DNA from: Rhodococcus sp. NBC_00297
Lineage (GTDB): Bacteria; Actinomycetota; Actinomycetes; Mycobacteriales; Mycobacteriaceae
NCBI RefSeq assembly: GCF_036173065.1
Contig: NZ_CP108041.1
Coordinates: forward strand, 4,405,001 to 4,469,000
DNA: 64,000 bases
Direction of reading: 5' to 3'
Part shown: positions 38,109-45,990 of the stretch, in pieces
Numbering within the stretch: position 1 is the first letter of the stretch
How the letters are laid out: each line of letters starts with the position of its first letter
Program-made: the position numbers and the translations under genes
Notes under the pieces: model-generated
Seen by the model: the letters and a program-made list of their open reading frames with translations, nothing else
What the model was told of the DNA's origin: nothing
The model's database searches: none

Positions 38109-38135
38109 GGGAACACGACGGCGGCCACGGCTGTT
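38109..38135 (+). promoter_or_regulatory. SigH/SigR-type promoter upstream of sigH
   Basis: GGGAAC at 38109-38114 is followed after exactly 18 bases by GTT at 38133-38135. This matches the SigH/SigR promoter pattern GGAAY-N18-20-GTT and would give an autoregulated sigH transcript starting near 38142, with a leader of over 200 bases. Autoregulation of sigH is known in mycobacteria. Confidence 0.6.
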
Positions 38136-38377
38136 GCACGCAGCATCAGGACGGCGCGCACTGTGCGCCGCCGCTCGACGGAGGAGGGCGTGTGAACGTC
38201 GTTGCACCGGAGCGCTCCGGAGCCGAGAGGCTCTCGGCGACGCTGACGAATGTGGTGGTGATCCCATCGGTAAAGTGGAGTCCGGACGACCACGGTGAGC
38301 TCACCGGTTCCCGGACGTCCGAGGTCGACACCTCGGAGGACGGGGCGGTCGCCGCGGGGCACACGAGAGGGGCCAGC

Positions 38378-39061
38378 GTGACGGATCAGCCACAGACCGA
38401 GACCGGCACCACGACGGGCGCCGTCGATCCTGCGATCCTCGAGACAGAGGACGGCATCCGCTCGCGGGAGAACGCTGCGGATCTGACGGCGCGGTTCGAG
38501 CGTGACGCGCTCCCGCTGCTCGACCAGCTGTACGGCGCGGCCCTGCGGATGACGCGGAACCCGTCCGATGCCGAGGACCTGGTCCAGGAGACGTACGTCA
38601 AGGCGTACACGGCGTTCAAGAGCTTCCGCGAGGGCACGAACCTCAAGGCGTGGCTCTACCGGATCCTGACCAACACCTACATCAACTCGTACCGGAAGAA
38701 GCAGCGTCAGCCGGCGCAGTACCCGACGGACGAGATCACCGACTGGCAGCTCGCGGCCACCGCTGAGCACTCGTCCACCGGTCTACGGTCGGCCGAGGTC
38801 GAGGCGCTGGACGCCCTGCCCGACGACGACATCAAGGCGGCGCTGCAGGCGTTGCCCGAGGAGTTCCGCATGGCGGTGTACTACGCCGACGTCGAGGGCT
38901 TCCCGTACAAGGAGATCGCCGAGATCATGGGCACGCCCATCGGCACCGTGATGTCGCGGTTGCACCGCGGCCGCAAGCAACTGCGCAACGAACTGGCGGA
39001 GGTCGCTCGCGACCGTGGATTCAACCGGTCCGCCGCGGCGACCGAGGAGGTAGCACGATGA
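38378..39061 (+). CDS. sigH: ECF RNA polymerase sigma factor SigH
   Basis: SigH directs the thiol-oxidative and heat stress response. From GTG 38378 (GAGAGGGG five bases upstream) the protein has 227 residues: an acidic leader, sigma region 2 ([51 protein letters not shown]) and region 4 ([45 protein letters not shown]). These segments are close to M. tuberculosis SigH as I recall it. The frame is open back to 38192, but that part lies in the leader. The last four bases overlap rshA (ATGA). Confidence 0.95.
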   Translation: MTDQPQTETGTTTGAVDPAILETEDGIRSRENAADLTARFERDALPLLDQLYGAALRMTRNPSDAEDLVQETYVKAYTAFKSFREGTNLKAWLYRILTNTYINSYRKKQRQPAQYPTDEITDWQLAATAEHSSTGLRSAEVEALDALPDDDIKAALQALPEEFRMAVYYADVEGFPYKEIAEIMGTPIGTVMSRLHRGRKQLRNELAEVARDRGFNRSAAATEEVAR

Positions 39062-39330
39062 GCGGCAACGAGTTCGAGGACCTGGACTGCTCGGCCGTCA
39101 TCGCCGACGTGTGGACGTTGCTCGACAACGAGTGCGACGAGGCCAGCAGGCAGCGCGTGCAGCGTCACCTCGACAGTTGTGGTTCGTGCCTCGCGCAGTA
39201 CGGCATCGAGGAGAAGATCAAGTCTCTCGTCGGCCGCAAGTGCGGCGGCGAGCGGGCTCCGGAAGGCCTGCGGGAGCGCCTGACGCTGGAGATCCGGCGG
39301 TCGGTGACCATCACCGCCACCGAGGACTGA
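39058..39330 (+). CDS. rshA: Zinc-associated anti-sigma factor RshA
   Basis: RshA binds SigH under reducing conditions and releases it on disulfide formation. The 90 residues carry the ZAS signature HLDSCGSC (His37, Cys41, Cys44), with additional Cys11 and Cys26, and an N-terminal helix for sigma binding. The ATGA overlap with sigH fixes near-equal synthesis. A strong hairpin follows six bases after the stop. Confidence 0.95.
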   Translation: MSGNEFEDLDCSAVIADVWTLLDNECDEASRQRVQRHLDSCGSCLAQYGIEEKIKSLVGRKCGGERAPEGLRERLTLEIRRSVTITATED

Positions 39331-39336
39331 CCGCCT

Positions 39337-39383
39337 ACACGACGAAGGGCCGGGACGCTGTGCGTCCCGGCCCTTCGTCGTGT
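39337..39383. terminator. 21-bp perfect stem, bidirectional terminator
   Basis: Bases 39337-39357 pair perfectly with 39363-39383 around a five-base loop; the core is GAAGGGCCGGGACG. It lies between the convergent rshA (plus) and the tiny ribosomal gene (minus), so it can end both transcripts. Confidence 0.85.
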
Positions 39384-39394
39384 GGTGCTCGTGA

Positions 39395-39469
39395 TCAGCT
39401 GTTGGGGCGCTTGCCGTGGTTGGCTGCATTTCCCTTACGGCTGCGCTTCTTGCGTCCTCGCTTGCCCAT
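39395..39469 (-). CDS. 50S ribosomal protein bL37 (24 residues)
   Basis: On the minus strand, an ideal AAGGAG ribosome site lies before ATG 39469 and a 24-codon frame starts MGKRGRKKRSRKGNAANHGK and ends RPNS. This closely matches the mycobacterial ribosomal peptide bL37 (MAKRGRKKRDRK... as I recall it), which binds 23S rRNA in the large subunit. It is far shorter than usual gene-calling limits and is easily missed. Its neighbours, rshA and the biotin carrier, are as in mycobacteria. Confidence 0.9.
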   Translation of the reverse strand: MGKRGRKKRSRKGNAANHGKRPNS

Positions 39470-39608
39470 GGTGGATCTCCTTCCTGTTCCACCCAGTTTC
39501 TCACGTGTGGTTGGCTGTACGACGAGCGGCCGTGCCTCCGGCGTGGTCCGTTCACCGAACGAGTCGACACGCGCGTGCAGACGAGCGGAACGGAACAGGG
39601 GGACCGTG

Positions 39609-39824
39609 ATGGCCGAGGACGTCCGAGCCGAGATGGTGTCGACGGTATTCCAGATCGTCGTCGCCGAGGGTGATCACGTGAACGAGGGCGACGCCGTGGT
39701 GGTGCTCGAGTCGATGAAGATGGAGATTCCCGTGCTCGCCGAGTCCGCGGGCACCGTGACGTCCATCGGAGTCGCCGTGGGCGACGTCATCCAGCAGGGC
39801 GACCTGATCGCCGTCATCTCCTGA
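39609..39824 (+). CDS. Biotin/lipoyl-attachment domain protein (TB7.3-like)
   Basis: The 71-residue protein is a single biotinyl domain: VSTVFQIVVAEGDHVNEGDAVVVLESMKMEIPV, with the biotinylated Lys in ESMKM, then VGDVIQQGDLIAVI. It corresponds to the small secreted or stand-alone biotin carrier TB7.3 (Rv3221c). Its carboxylase partner is not known. GTG 39606 directly precedes ATG 39609; an AGGGGG ribosome site serves either. Confidence 0.9.
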   Translation: MAEDVRAEMVSTVFQIVVAEGDHVNEGDAVVVLESMKMEIPVLAESAGTVTSIGVAVGDVIQQGDLIAVIS

Positions 39825-39876
39825 TCCGGTCACCACTCTGATCAGCCGACGACGTACCGGGACAGGGTGATTCGTC

Positions 39877-41391
39877 GTGTCCACGCTGTCCGAGATGCTC
39901 GCCGAGCACACCGACCTGCCGGGTACGGCGGTCGATCATCTGCAACGCGTCGTGGGGGAGTGGCAGATCCTCGCGGACATCTCCTTCGCGGACCTGCTGC
40001 TCTGGGTGCCCGTCGACCATCCCGGATCGCGTGCGGTGACGTCGTCGGACACGGCGACGGTGGTGTGCGTCGCGCAGTGTCGTCCGACGACGGCCCCCAC
40101 GGTGATCCCGTCGGACACGGTCGGTGCGGTGGTCGGGGAGACCGAACATCCCCAGGTCGCGGAGTGCCTGCGCACGGCGTCGATCGTGCGCGGCGGTGGT
40201 CGCCTCCCCGACGATCAGGGTCCGCCCCACGACGCCGTTCCCGTGCGCGTCGACGGCCGCGTGGTCGCCGTGCTGACGCGTGACTCCGCGCCGGTCTCCG
40301 GCCGACCGCCGAGCTTGCTGGAGGCCGCGTACCGCGACTGCGCCCACCACCTCTCCGACATGATCGCGGAGGGGTCGTTCCCCTCGCCGTCCGAGAAGAC
40401 GGACGTCAACTCGAGCCCACGCGTCGGCGACGGGTTCATCCGCCTCGACACCGCCGGCATGGTCACCTACGCGAGCCCCAACGCGGTGTCCGCCTACCAC
40501 CGGATGGGGTTGACGGCAGATCTCCCCGGCCACGACCTCGCTGCGTCGACCCGGTCGCTCGTCACCGATCCCTTCGACGCGGAGGAGATCGCCGCCACCA
40601 TCGGAGCGGCCGTCACGTCCGCCGGGGGACGACGGATGGAGGTGGACGCTCGCGGTGCCACCGTGCTGCTGCGCACGGTTCCGCTGCGCCCGGCCGGCAC
40701 GTCCGTGGGCGCTCTGGTACTGGTCCGGGACGTCACCGAGGTGAAGCGTCGCGATCGCGCGCTGCTGAGCAAGGACGCGACCATCCGCGAGATCCATCAC
40801 CGGGTCAAGAACAACCTGCAGACCGTCGCTGCTCTCCTGCGTCTGCAAGCTCGCCGGACCGACAACGACGAGGCCAAGGTCGCGCTGAGCGAGTCGGTCC
40901 GCCGGGTCACCTCCATCGCCCTCGTCCACGACGTGCTGTCGACGTCGGTGGACGAGGTCGTCGACCTGGACGAGGTGGTCGACCGCCTGGTCCCCGTCAT
41001 GGTCGACATCGGCTCGCTGTCCGCGGACGTCACCGTCGGTCGCGAGGGCAGCCTGGGCGTGTTCCCGGCCGAACGGGCCACTCCGCTGATCATGGTGCTC
41101 ACCGAGCTGGTCCAGAACTCGCTCGAGCACGGGTTCGATCCGGGTGCGCGAGGCCGTGTGACCATCGAGTCCCGACGGTCCTCCCGCATGCTGGAGGTCA
41201 CCGTGCGCGACGACGGCCGTGGAGTCTCCGACGACTTCGACGCGTCGGCGTCCGACCGGCTGGGACTGCAGATCGTCTCGACACTCGTCACGGTGGAGTT
41301 GGGCGGCACCATCAGCGTCGCGGCCGGGCGGGACGGGGGCACCGCCGCCGAGCTCCGCGTCCCGCTCGGACGCCGGGAGCCACGCGGCTGA
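39877..41391 (+). CDS. pdtaS: Sensor histidine kinase PdtaS (HisKA_2 family)
   Basis: PdtaS is a soluble kinase that signals to the RNA-binding antiterminator PdtaR. The 504-residue protein has an N-terminal GAF-like domain (LADISFADLLLWVPVD), a PAS-like domain (GFIRLDTAGMVTYASPNAV, RDVTEVKRRD), the HisKA_2 box IREIHHRVKNNLQTVAALLRLQARR with His307, and a HATPase domain (LTELVQNSLEHGF, VRDDGRGVSDDF). In mycobacteria it responds to copper, nitric oxide and c-di-GMP. PdtaR is not in the window. The gene ends before a hairpin shared with whiB1. Confidence 0.92.
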   Translation: MSTLSEMLAEHTDLPGTAVDHLQRVVGEWQILADISFADLLLWVPVDHPGSRAVTSSDTATVVCVAQCRPTTAPTVIPSDTVGAVVGETEHPQVAECLRTASIVRGGGRLPDDQGPPHDAVPVRVDGRVVAVLTRDSAPVSGRPPSLLEAAYRDCAHHLSDMIAEGSFPSPSEKTDVNSSPRVGDGFIRLDTAGMVTYASPNAVSAYHRMGLTADLPGHDLAASTRSLVTDPFDAEEIAATIGAAVTSAGGRRMEVDARGATVLLRTVPLRPAGTSVGALVLVRDVTEVKRRDRALLSKDATIREIHHRVKNNLQTVAALLRLQARRTDNDEAKVALSESVRRVTSIALVHDVLSTSVDEVVDLDEVVDRLVPVMVDIGSLSADVTVGREGSLGVFPAERATPLIMVLTELVQNSLEHGFDPGARGRVTIESRRSSRMLEVTVRDDGRGVSDDFDASASDRLGLQIVSTLVTVELGGTISVAAGRDGGTAAELRVPLGRREPRG

Positions 41392-41423
41392 CCCGGGTTG
41401 CGAACTCCCGTCGGACACACAAA

Positions 41424-41451
41424 AGGCCCGGCACCATGCGGTGCCGGGCCT
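41424..41451. terminator. 12-bp hairpin between convergent pdtaS and whiB1
   Basis: AGGCCCGGCACC (41424-41435) pairs perfectly with GGTGCCGGGCCT (41440-41451) across a four-base loop, preceded by AAA on the plus strand. Read from the minus strand it ends in TTT, the form of an intrinsic terminator for whiB1. Confidence 0.8.
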
Positions 41452-41472
41452 GCGTGCGTCTTACGAGCTGTG

Positions 41473-41727
41473 TCAGACCGCCGAGCGTGCGCGGGTACGC
41501 GCGTTACGACGCTTCAGCGCGCGACGCTCGTCCTCGCTCATGCCGCCCCAGACGCCCGCGTCCTGACCGGACTCGAGAGCCCAGGACAGGCAGTCCGCGG
41601 TGACGGGACACCGGTTGCACACGACCTTGGCATCAGCGATCTGTGCGAGTGCCGGGCCGCTGTTTCCCACCGGGAAGAACAGTTCCGGGTCCTCGTCGCG
41701 ACAGATAGCCTTGTGGCGCCAATCCAT
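41473..41727 (-). CDS. whiB1: NO-sensing iron-sulfur regulator WhiB1
   Basis: The 84-residue protein has the same length and cysteine positions as mycobacterial WhiB1: Cys9, 37, 40 and 46, then GVWGG at 58-62 and the basic tail RALKRRNARTRARS. Its [4Fe-4S] cluster reacts with nitric oxide and it binds the housekeeping sigma factor. GAGGAG lies 7 bases before ATG 41727. The 5' region contains a CRP-like site. Confidence 0.95.
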   Translation of the reverse strand: MDWRHKAICRDEDPELFFPVGNSGPALAQIADAKVVCNRCPVTADCLSWALESGQDAGVWGGMSEDERRALKRRNARTRARSAV

Positions 41728-41852
41728 CCTCTTACTCCTCACTGAGCGCACGACGGCGCTGTCGAATAACTGATCCTGGACTCTCGTCCGGATCGTGGGC
41801 TTGTTGTCCTGCAGTTCGCGAGCGCGGCAACCAATGTTTCCGCACTGTTACT

Positions 41853-41868
41853 TGTGAATGCTTTCACG
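41853..41868. promoter_or_regulatory. CRP-like site upstream of whiB1
   Basis: TGTGAATGCTTTCACG at 41853-41868 matches the CRP pattern TGTGA-N6-TCACA in nine of ten defined positions. It lies about 126 bases upstream of the whiB1 start codon. Control of whiB1 by the cAMP receptor protein is established in M. tuberculosis, which supports the assignment. Confidence 0.65.
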
Positions 41869-41986
41869 AACCAAGCAGAAGTCAAGAGATGACGCGGTGC
41901 GGGTGGCCAAGCTCACTGGACCCGATTTGGTTTCACACCCGACGTCTGGTACCCGGATCGGGAGATGTGAAACACAGTAGCTTGGC

Positions 41987-42958
41987 CTACGGGGTATCGC
42001 CAGGTAAAGGCGCCACGACGGCGAGGGCGTCCGGTGCGGACGCGAATTCGACCTCGGTGCGTTCTCCCAGGTAGTCGCCGTCGACCTGCAAGCCGGTCGG
42101 TTCCACCGAACGCACGCGAATCCATTTCACGTCGTCCTCTCGGAGAAGCGCCCGAGAATGCGGACCGGACGTTCCGGACAGCATTTGCACGACCACTCGC
42201 AACGTCGTGAACACCTTCGTGGATCGCATTGCGAATATGCCGAGTCCGCTGTCGAACGAGGTGCCGGGGTTCGTCCGGACCGGGCGTGCGTCGAGGAACG
42301 TCCACGGATCGGAGTTGGTCACGAACGCGAAGTGAACGCCCGTCACGGCCTCGCCGGTGTCGGTCTCCACGGTGAGGTGCGGGTCGCGGCGCTTGCGGCG
42401 GAAGAACGTGGTGACCGCGGTCCGGACGTAGCGCGAGGGCGTGACCGCCTCGCCGCCCTTGCGGCCTCGATCGATCGCGTCGCACACGTCCGCGTCCCAT
42501 CCGAGGCCGGCGTTGAACAGGAACCATGTCTTGTCGCAGTGCCCCAGGCCGATACGCCTGCTCGTTCCCGACTCCAGCAGATCGATGAGCTGGTTGGTGG
42601 CCTCGACCGGATCCCTCGCGATGCCCAGCGAGCGAGCGAACACGTTGGCGGATCCGCCCGGGACGACCGCCAGCAGCGGCACGGGTCCCACGGTGACCGA
42701 CTGCATGGAGGTCGGGGCAGGAACACCGAGAAGTCCGTTCACCACCTCGTTCACCGTTCCGTCGCCGCCGTGCACGATCACCAGATCGATACCGGCCCGG
42801 CGGGCCTCGGTCGCGAGTTCGCTCGCGTGTCCACGGTGCGTGGTGTGGAGCACTCTGAGCGACACCCTGCTCGCGAGCGCATGCGCCACCAGGTCTCGGC
42901 CGGCAGCCGTGGTGGACGTGGCGTTCGGGTTGACGATGAGGATGGCTCGCACGATCAC
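41987..42958 (-). CDS. Diacylglycerol/lipid kinase family protein
   Basis: The 323-residue protein has the DAGK catalytic domain: ILIVNPNATS at the start, the nucleotide-binding GGDGTVNEVVNG at 64-75, VVPGGSANVFARSLG and a C-terminal beta-domain ending LQVDGDYLGERTEVEF. Such enzymes phosphorylate diacylglycerol, sphingosine-like or polyprenyl lipids; the substrate is not known. The homologue Rv3218 also follows whiB1. An 8-base inverted repeat GTTTCACA/TGTGAAAC (41930-41937 and 41966-41973) lies downstream of its stop. Confidence 0.9.
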   Translation of the reverse strand: MIVRAILIVNPNATSTTAAGRDLVAHALASRVSLRVLHTTHRGHASELATEARRAGIDLVIVHGGDGTVNEVVNGLLGVPAPTSMQSVTVGPVPLLAVVPGGSANVFARSLGIARDPVEATNQLIDLLESGTSRRIGLGHCDKTWFLFNAGLGWDADVCDAIDRGRKGGEAVTPSRYVRTAVTTFFRRKRRDPHLTVETDTGEAVTGVHFAFVTNSDPWTFLDARPVRTNPGTSFDSGLGIFAMRSTKVFTTLRVVVQMLSGTSGPHSRALLREDDVKWIRVRSVEPTGLQVDGDYLGERTEVEFASAPDALAVVAPLPGDTP

Positions 42959-43042
42959 TCAGAGTAGACGCGAGCGGCGGCGGCTCACGACCACCGGCGC
43001 GTGACCGTCGGCCACCTCGCGCGTGTGCTCTAGGGTGGCCTG

Positions 43043-43462
43043 GTGCGTCCGAAGCTGCCCGATTCCGGTGTTCCGACACCGGTGCGCGCCGCGGGCCTGT
43101 TGGTGTCCGTGCAGGGCGCCACGGCGGTCGTGGTGGCACTCGTCCTGGTGATCCGCGGCGCCGCCGGCGCCGACGAGAGCGTCATCAACGGTTTCGGCAC
43201 CGCGATCTGGTTCGCCGCACTCGGGGGCGCCGTGCTCACCGGTGGTATCGCCCTGATCCTCGGGCACCGCTGGGGCCGCGCCATCGCGATCGTCGCGCAG
43301 CTGTTGTTGCTCCCGGTGGTCTGGTCGCTCCTCACCGATTCCGGGCGGCCCGTGCTGGGCTCGTTGCTCGGCATCGTCGTCATCGGCGTCCTGGTCTGTC
43401 TGTTCAGTGGCCCCGCAACGCGGTGGCTCGCCGACGACTACGTCGAGACCGACGACGCCTGA
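43043..43462 (+). CDS. Small integral membrane protein (Rv3217c-like)
   Basis: The 139-residue protein has four predicted membrane helices (about residues 15-42, 55-74, 78-97 and 105-123) and short loops, with the conserved GHRWGRAIAIVAQ between helices. No enzymatic motif is visible. It is divergent from the lipid kinase (84-base spacer). The synteny and topology agree with Rv3217c, of unknown function. Confidence 0.82.
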   Translation: MRPKLPDSGVPTPVRAAGLLVSVQGATAVVVALVLVIRGAAGADESVINGFGTAIWFAALGGAVLTGGIALILGHRWGRAIAIVAQLLLLPVVWSLLTDSGRPVLGSLLGIVVIGVLVCLFSGPATRWLADDYVETDDA

Positions 43463-43489
43463 GCGGCTCTCCGACCGACGCCGGGCACC

Positions 43490-44149
43490 TCAGGAACCGA
43501 GGCGAGGATCCACGTTGTGGGTGTGGATCTGCCGGTACTCGTGCTCGTACCCCAGCACGGTGAAGCCGGCGGGCGCCAGCGCGAAGCGCTTTCCCTCGGT
43601 CACCGGTTGCTCGACCCACCGCGCGATGACCGACCTGGAGAAGTGGCCGTGCCCGACGAGCACGACGTCGCGCTCGGCGAGGGTGGGAACGACGACGGAC
43701 AGGACGAGATCGGCCCGTGCGGACACGGCGTCGATGGTCTCGCCGGACGGTGACGGATGCGTCCAGACGGTCCAGTGCGGCGCGGTCTCCCGGATCTGCG
43801 GAGTGGTCAGGCCCTCGTAGTCGCCGTAGTCCCACTCGACCAGCGCGTCCCACACCCGATCGACGGTCAGTCCGGCCAGCTCCGCCGTCCGCAGCGCCCG
43901 CGATCGGGGGCTGCTGACCACCAGGGGACGTTCGAGCCCGAGCGCCGCGATGCGGTCCCCGGCGGCGCGGGCCTGGTCCTCCCCGTCGGCGGTGAGAGCG
44001 ATGTCCGTCCGTCCGGTGTGTCGACCGCTCGCCGCCCACTCCGTCTGACCGTGACGGATCAACACCAGTCTGGCGTCGGAGCGCCGCGGCGACGTCCCGG
44101 ACCCTCCGGACGATGCGGGTGCCGGGTCACGGGGGTCGGGGTCTGCCAT
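43490..44149 (-). CDS. Histidine phosphatase superfamily protein (acid phosphatase, Rv3214-like)
   Basis: The 219-residue protein has the phosphohistidine loop LVLIRHGQTEW (His33), the second Arg in SSPRSRALRTAEL, Glu in VEWDYGDYEG and the second catalytic His in LVGHGHFSR. M. tuberculosis Rv3214 (named gpm2) is an acid phosphatase and not a phosphoglycerate mutase, which I assume here too. ATG 44149 gives a low-complexity start of about 25 residues. It is convergent with the membrane protein gene. Confidence 0.88.
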   Translation of the reverse strand: MADPDPRDPAPASSGGSGTSPRRSDARLVLIRHGQTEWAASGRHTGRTDIALTADGEDQARAAGDRIAALGLERPLVVSSPRSRALRTAELAGLTVDRVWDALVEWDYGDYEGLTTPQIRETAPHWTVWTHPSPSGETIDAVSARADLVLSVVVPTLAERDVVLVGHGHFSRSVIARWVEQPVTEGKRFALAPAGFTVLGYEHEYRQIHTHNVDPRLGS

Positions 44150-44244
44150 GGCTCGATCATGCTCCCGGGTCGCGTCGCGTCGATGACGGAGGTCGTCCCG
44201 GTGACGGAGGTCTCGTGAAATCCGCTGGTGATCGCCGCCGGTTG

Positions 44245-44280
44245 GGGTGTTTACTTCCTTGGTCCGATCACGCAACACCC
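44245..44280. promoter_or_regulatory. GGGTGTT/AACACCC inverted repeat before the MFS pump
   Basis: GGGTGTT (44245-44251) and its complement AACACCC (44274-44280) are separated by 22 bases, 43 bases before the pump start. Drug-exporter genes are often controlled by such operators, but the local TetR or MarR gene is absent. Confidence 0.3.
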
Positions 44281-44322
44281 GGCCTCGATGCCGGCGGATA
44301 CAGATCAGCCAGGAGACTCCGC

Positions 44323-45894
44323 ATGACCGATCAGAGCACCGAGCAGGGCGCGCAGGGGTCCCCGAACACCCCCGGGCAGGGTGGTGTCGACACCGGTCAG
44401 GGGCTGGACGCGGCCGTCCTCAAGATCGCGGCCGTCATCGTCATCGGCGCCATCATGTCGATCCTCGACGTGACCGTCGTGAGCGTGGCGCTGCCGACCT
44501 TCGCCTTCGAGTTCCAGACGTCCTACGCCAACGTCGCCTGGACCATGACCGGCTACACCCTCGCTCTCGCGACCGTCATCCCGCTGACCGGCTGGGCCGC
44601 GGACCGGTTCGGTACCAAACGCCTCTACATCCTGGCGCTGATCCTGTTCGTCGCCGGATCCATGCTGTGCAGCGTCGCGTGGGACATCACGTCGCTGATC
44701 GTGTTCCGCGTCCTGCAGGGCTTCGGCGGCGGCATGCTCATGCCGCTCGGCATGACGATCCTGACCCGCGCCGCCGGTCCCGAGCGCATCGGTCGTGTCA
44801 TGGCCGTCCTGGGCGTACCGATGCTGCTCGGTCCGATCGCGGGCCCGATCCTCGGCGGGTGGCTCATCGACGCGGCGAGCTGGCACTGGATCTTCCTGAT
44901 CAACGTGCCCATCGGCGCCGTGGCGCTGGTGGCCGCGTGGGTCATCCTCCCGAAGGACGCACCCGAGCCCTCGCAGTCCTTCGACTTCGTCGGCATGCTG
45001 CTGCTGTCGCCGGGCCTCGCGCTCTTCCTGTTCGGCGTCTCCTCGATCCCCGAGACCGGAACGGTGATGTCGGCTCGCGTACTGGTCTCCGCCGTCGTCG
45101 GGCTCGTCCTGGTCGCGGCGTTCGTGCGCCACGCCCTGCGGACCGAGCACCCGCTGATCGACCTCCGGCTGTTCGCCAACCGTCACCTGTCCGTCGCGGT
45201 GATCGCGATGAGCCTGTTCGCCATCGCGTTCTTCGGCGCGGGCCTGATCTTCCCGAGCTACTTCCTGCAGGTCCGCGGGGAGACCACGCTCATGGCCGGC
45301 CTGCTGCTCGCCCCGCAGGGACTCGGGGCGATGGTGTCGATGCCCATCGCCGGACAGCTCGCCGACAAGATCGGGCCGGGCAAGATCGTGATCACCGGCA
45401 TGGTGTTCGTGACGCTGGGCATGGCCGTCTTCACGCAGGTGGGATCCTCGACCTCGTACGTCGTCCTGCTCGGCGCCCTGTTCGTCATGGGGTTGGGACT
45501 CGGCGCGACGATGATGCCGATCATGACCGCCGCGCTCCAGACGTTGGACGACGCGTCCGTCGCCCGCGGTTCGTCGCTGATGAACATCATCCAGCAGTCG
45601 GCCGGGTCGATCGGTACGGCCGTGATCTCGGTGGTGCTCACCAACCAGCTGCTCGACCGGGCGGCTGCGGGACCCGCCATCGCGGCACAGCGTGACCCGG
45701 CGATCGCCGAGCAGATCGGGCCGAATGCCGTGCAGGCCGGACTGGCGCAGGCAGCCGACGCGTTCGGCGGCACCTTCCTGGTGGCCACGATCATCGTCGC
45801 GTTCACCTTCGTGCCCGCACTCCTGTTGCCGCGCAAGAAGTTCCAGCGTGCAGACCAGGGTGACGCCGTCGCGCGCGGTGCGATGCTGCACTGA
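44323..45894 (+). CDS. DHA2-family MFS transporter (EmrB/QacA type, 14 TM)
   Basis: The 523-residue protein has 14 predicted membrane helices and the DHA2 signatures: motif D1 SILDVTVVSVALPTF in helix 1, motif A GWAADRFGTKRLY, and motif C MLLGPIAGPILGGWLIDAASWHWIFLINVPIG. These pumps export drugs, dyes or lipids by proton antiport. AGGAG lies 7 bases before ATG 44323. It has no obvious counterpart at this place in M. tuberculosis and stands alone, followed by its own hairpin. Confidence 0.9.
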   Translation: MTDQSTEQGAQGSPNTPGQGGVDTGQGLDAAVLKIAAVIVIGAIMSILDVTVVSVALPTFAFEFQTSYANVAWTMTGYTLALATVIPLTGWAADRFGTKRLYILALILFVAGSMLCSVAWDITSLIVFRVLQGFGGGMLMPLGMTILTRAAGPERIGRVMAVLGVPMLLGPIAGPILGGWLIDAASWHWIFLINVPIGAVALVAAWVILPKDAPEPSQSFDFVGMLLLSPGLALFLFGVSSIPETGTVMSARVLVSAVVGLVLVAAFVRHALRTEHPLIDLRLFANRHLSVAVIAMSLFAIAFFGAGLIFPSYFLQVRGETTLMAGLLLAPQGLGAMVSMPIAGQLADKIGPGKIVITGMVFVTLGMAVFTQVGSSTSYVVLLGALFVMGLGLGATMMPIMTAALQTLDDASVARGSSLMNIIQQSAGSIGTAVISVVLTNQLLDRAAAGPAIAAQRDPAIAEQIGPNAVQAGLAQAADAFGGTFLVATIIVAFTFVPALLLPRKKFQRADQGDAVARGAMLH

Positions 45895-45914
45895 GCTCGG
45901 CCTCCGTTCCACCC

Positions 45915-45955
45915 CGTTCGGCCCGGTGCGGCATCACGCCACGCCGGGCCGAACG
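45915..45955 (+). terminator. 12-bp stem after the MFS pump
   Basis: CGTTCGGCCCGG (45915-45926) pairs perfectly with CCGGGCCGAACG (45944-45955) around a 17-base loop, starting 20 bases after the pump stop. It probably separates the pump from the ParA gene. Confidence 0.6.
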
Positions 45956-45990
45956 TCGCTCGACACACCGAGTGATGCCAAGATCGTGCT

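Noticed and set aside
41930..41973. GTTTCACA/TGTGAAAC inverted repeat as a second CRP site
   Set aside because: The arms are 28 bases apart, too far for a CRP dimer, and it lies just after the lipid kinase stop, so a weak terminator or chance is likelier.
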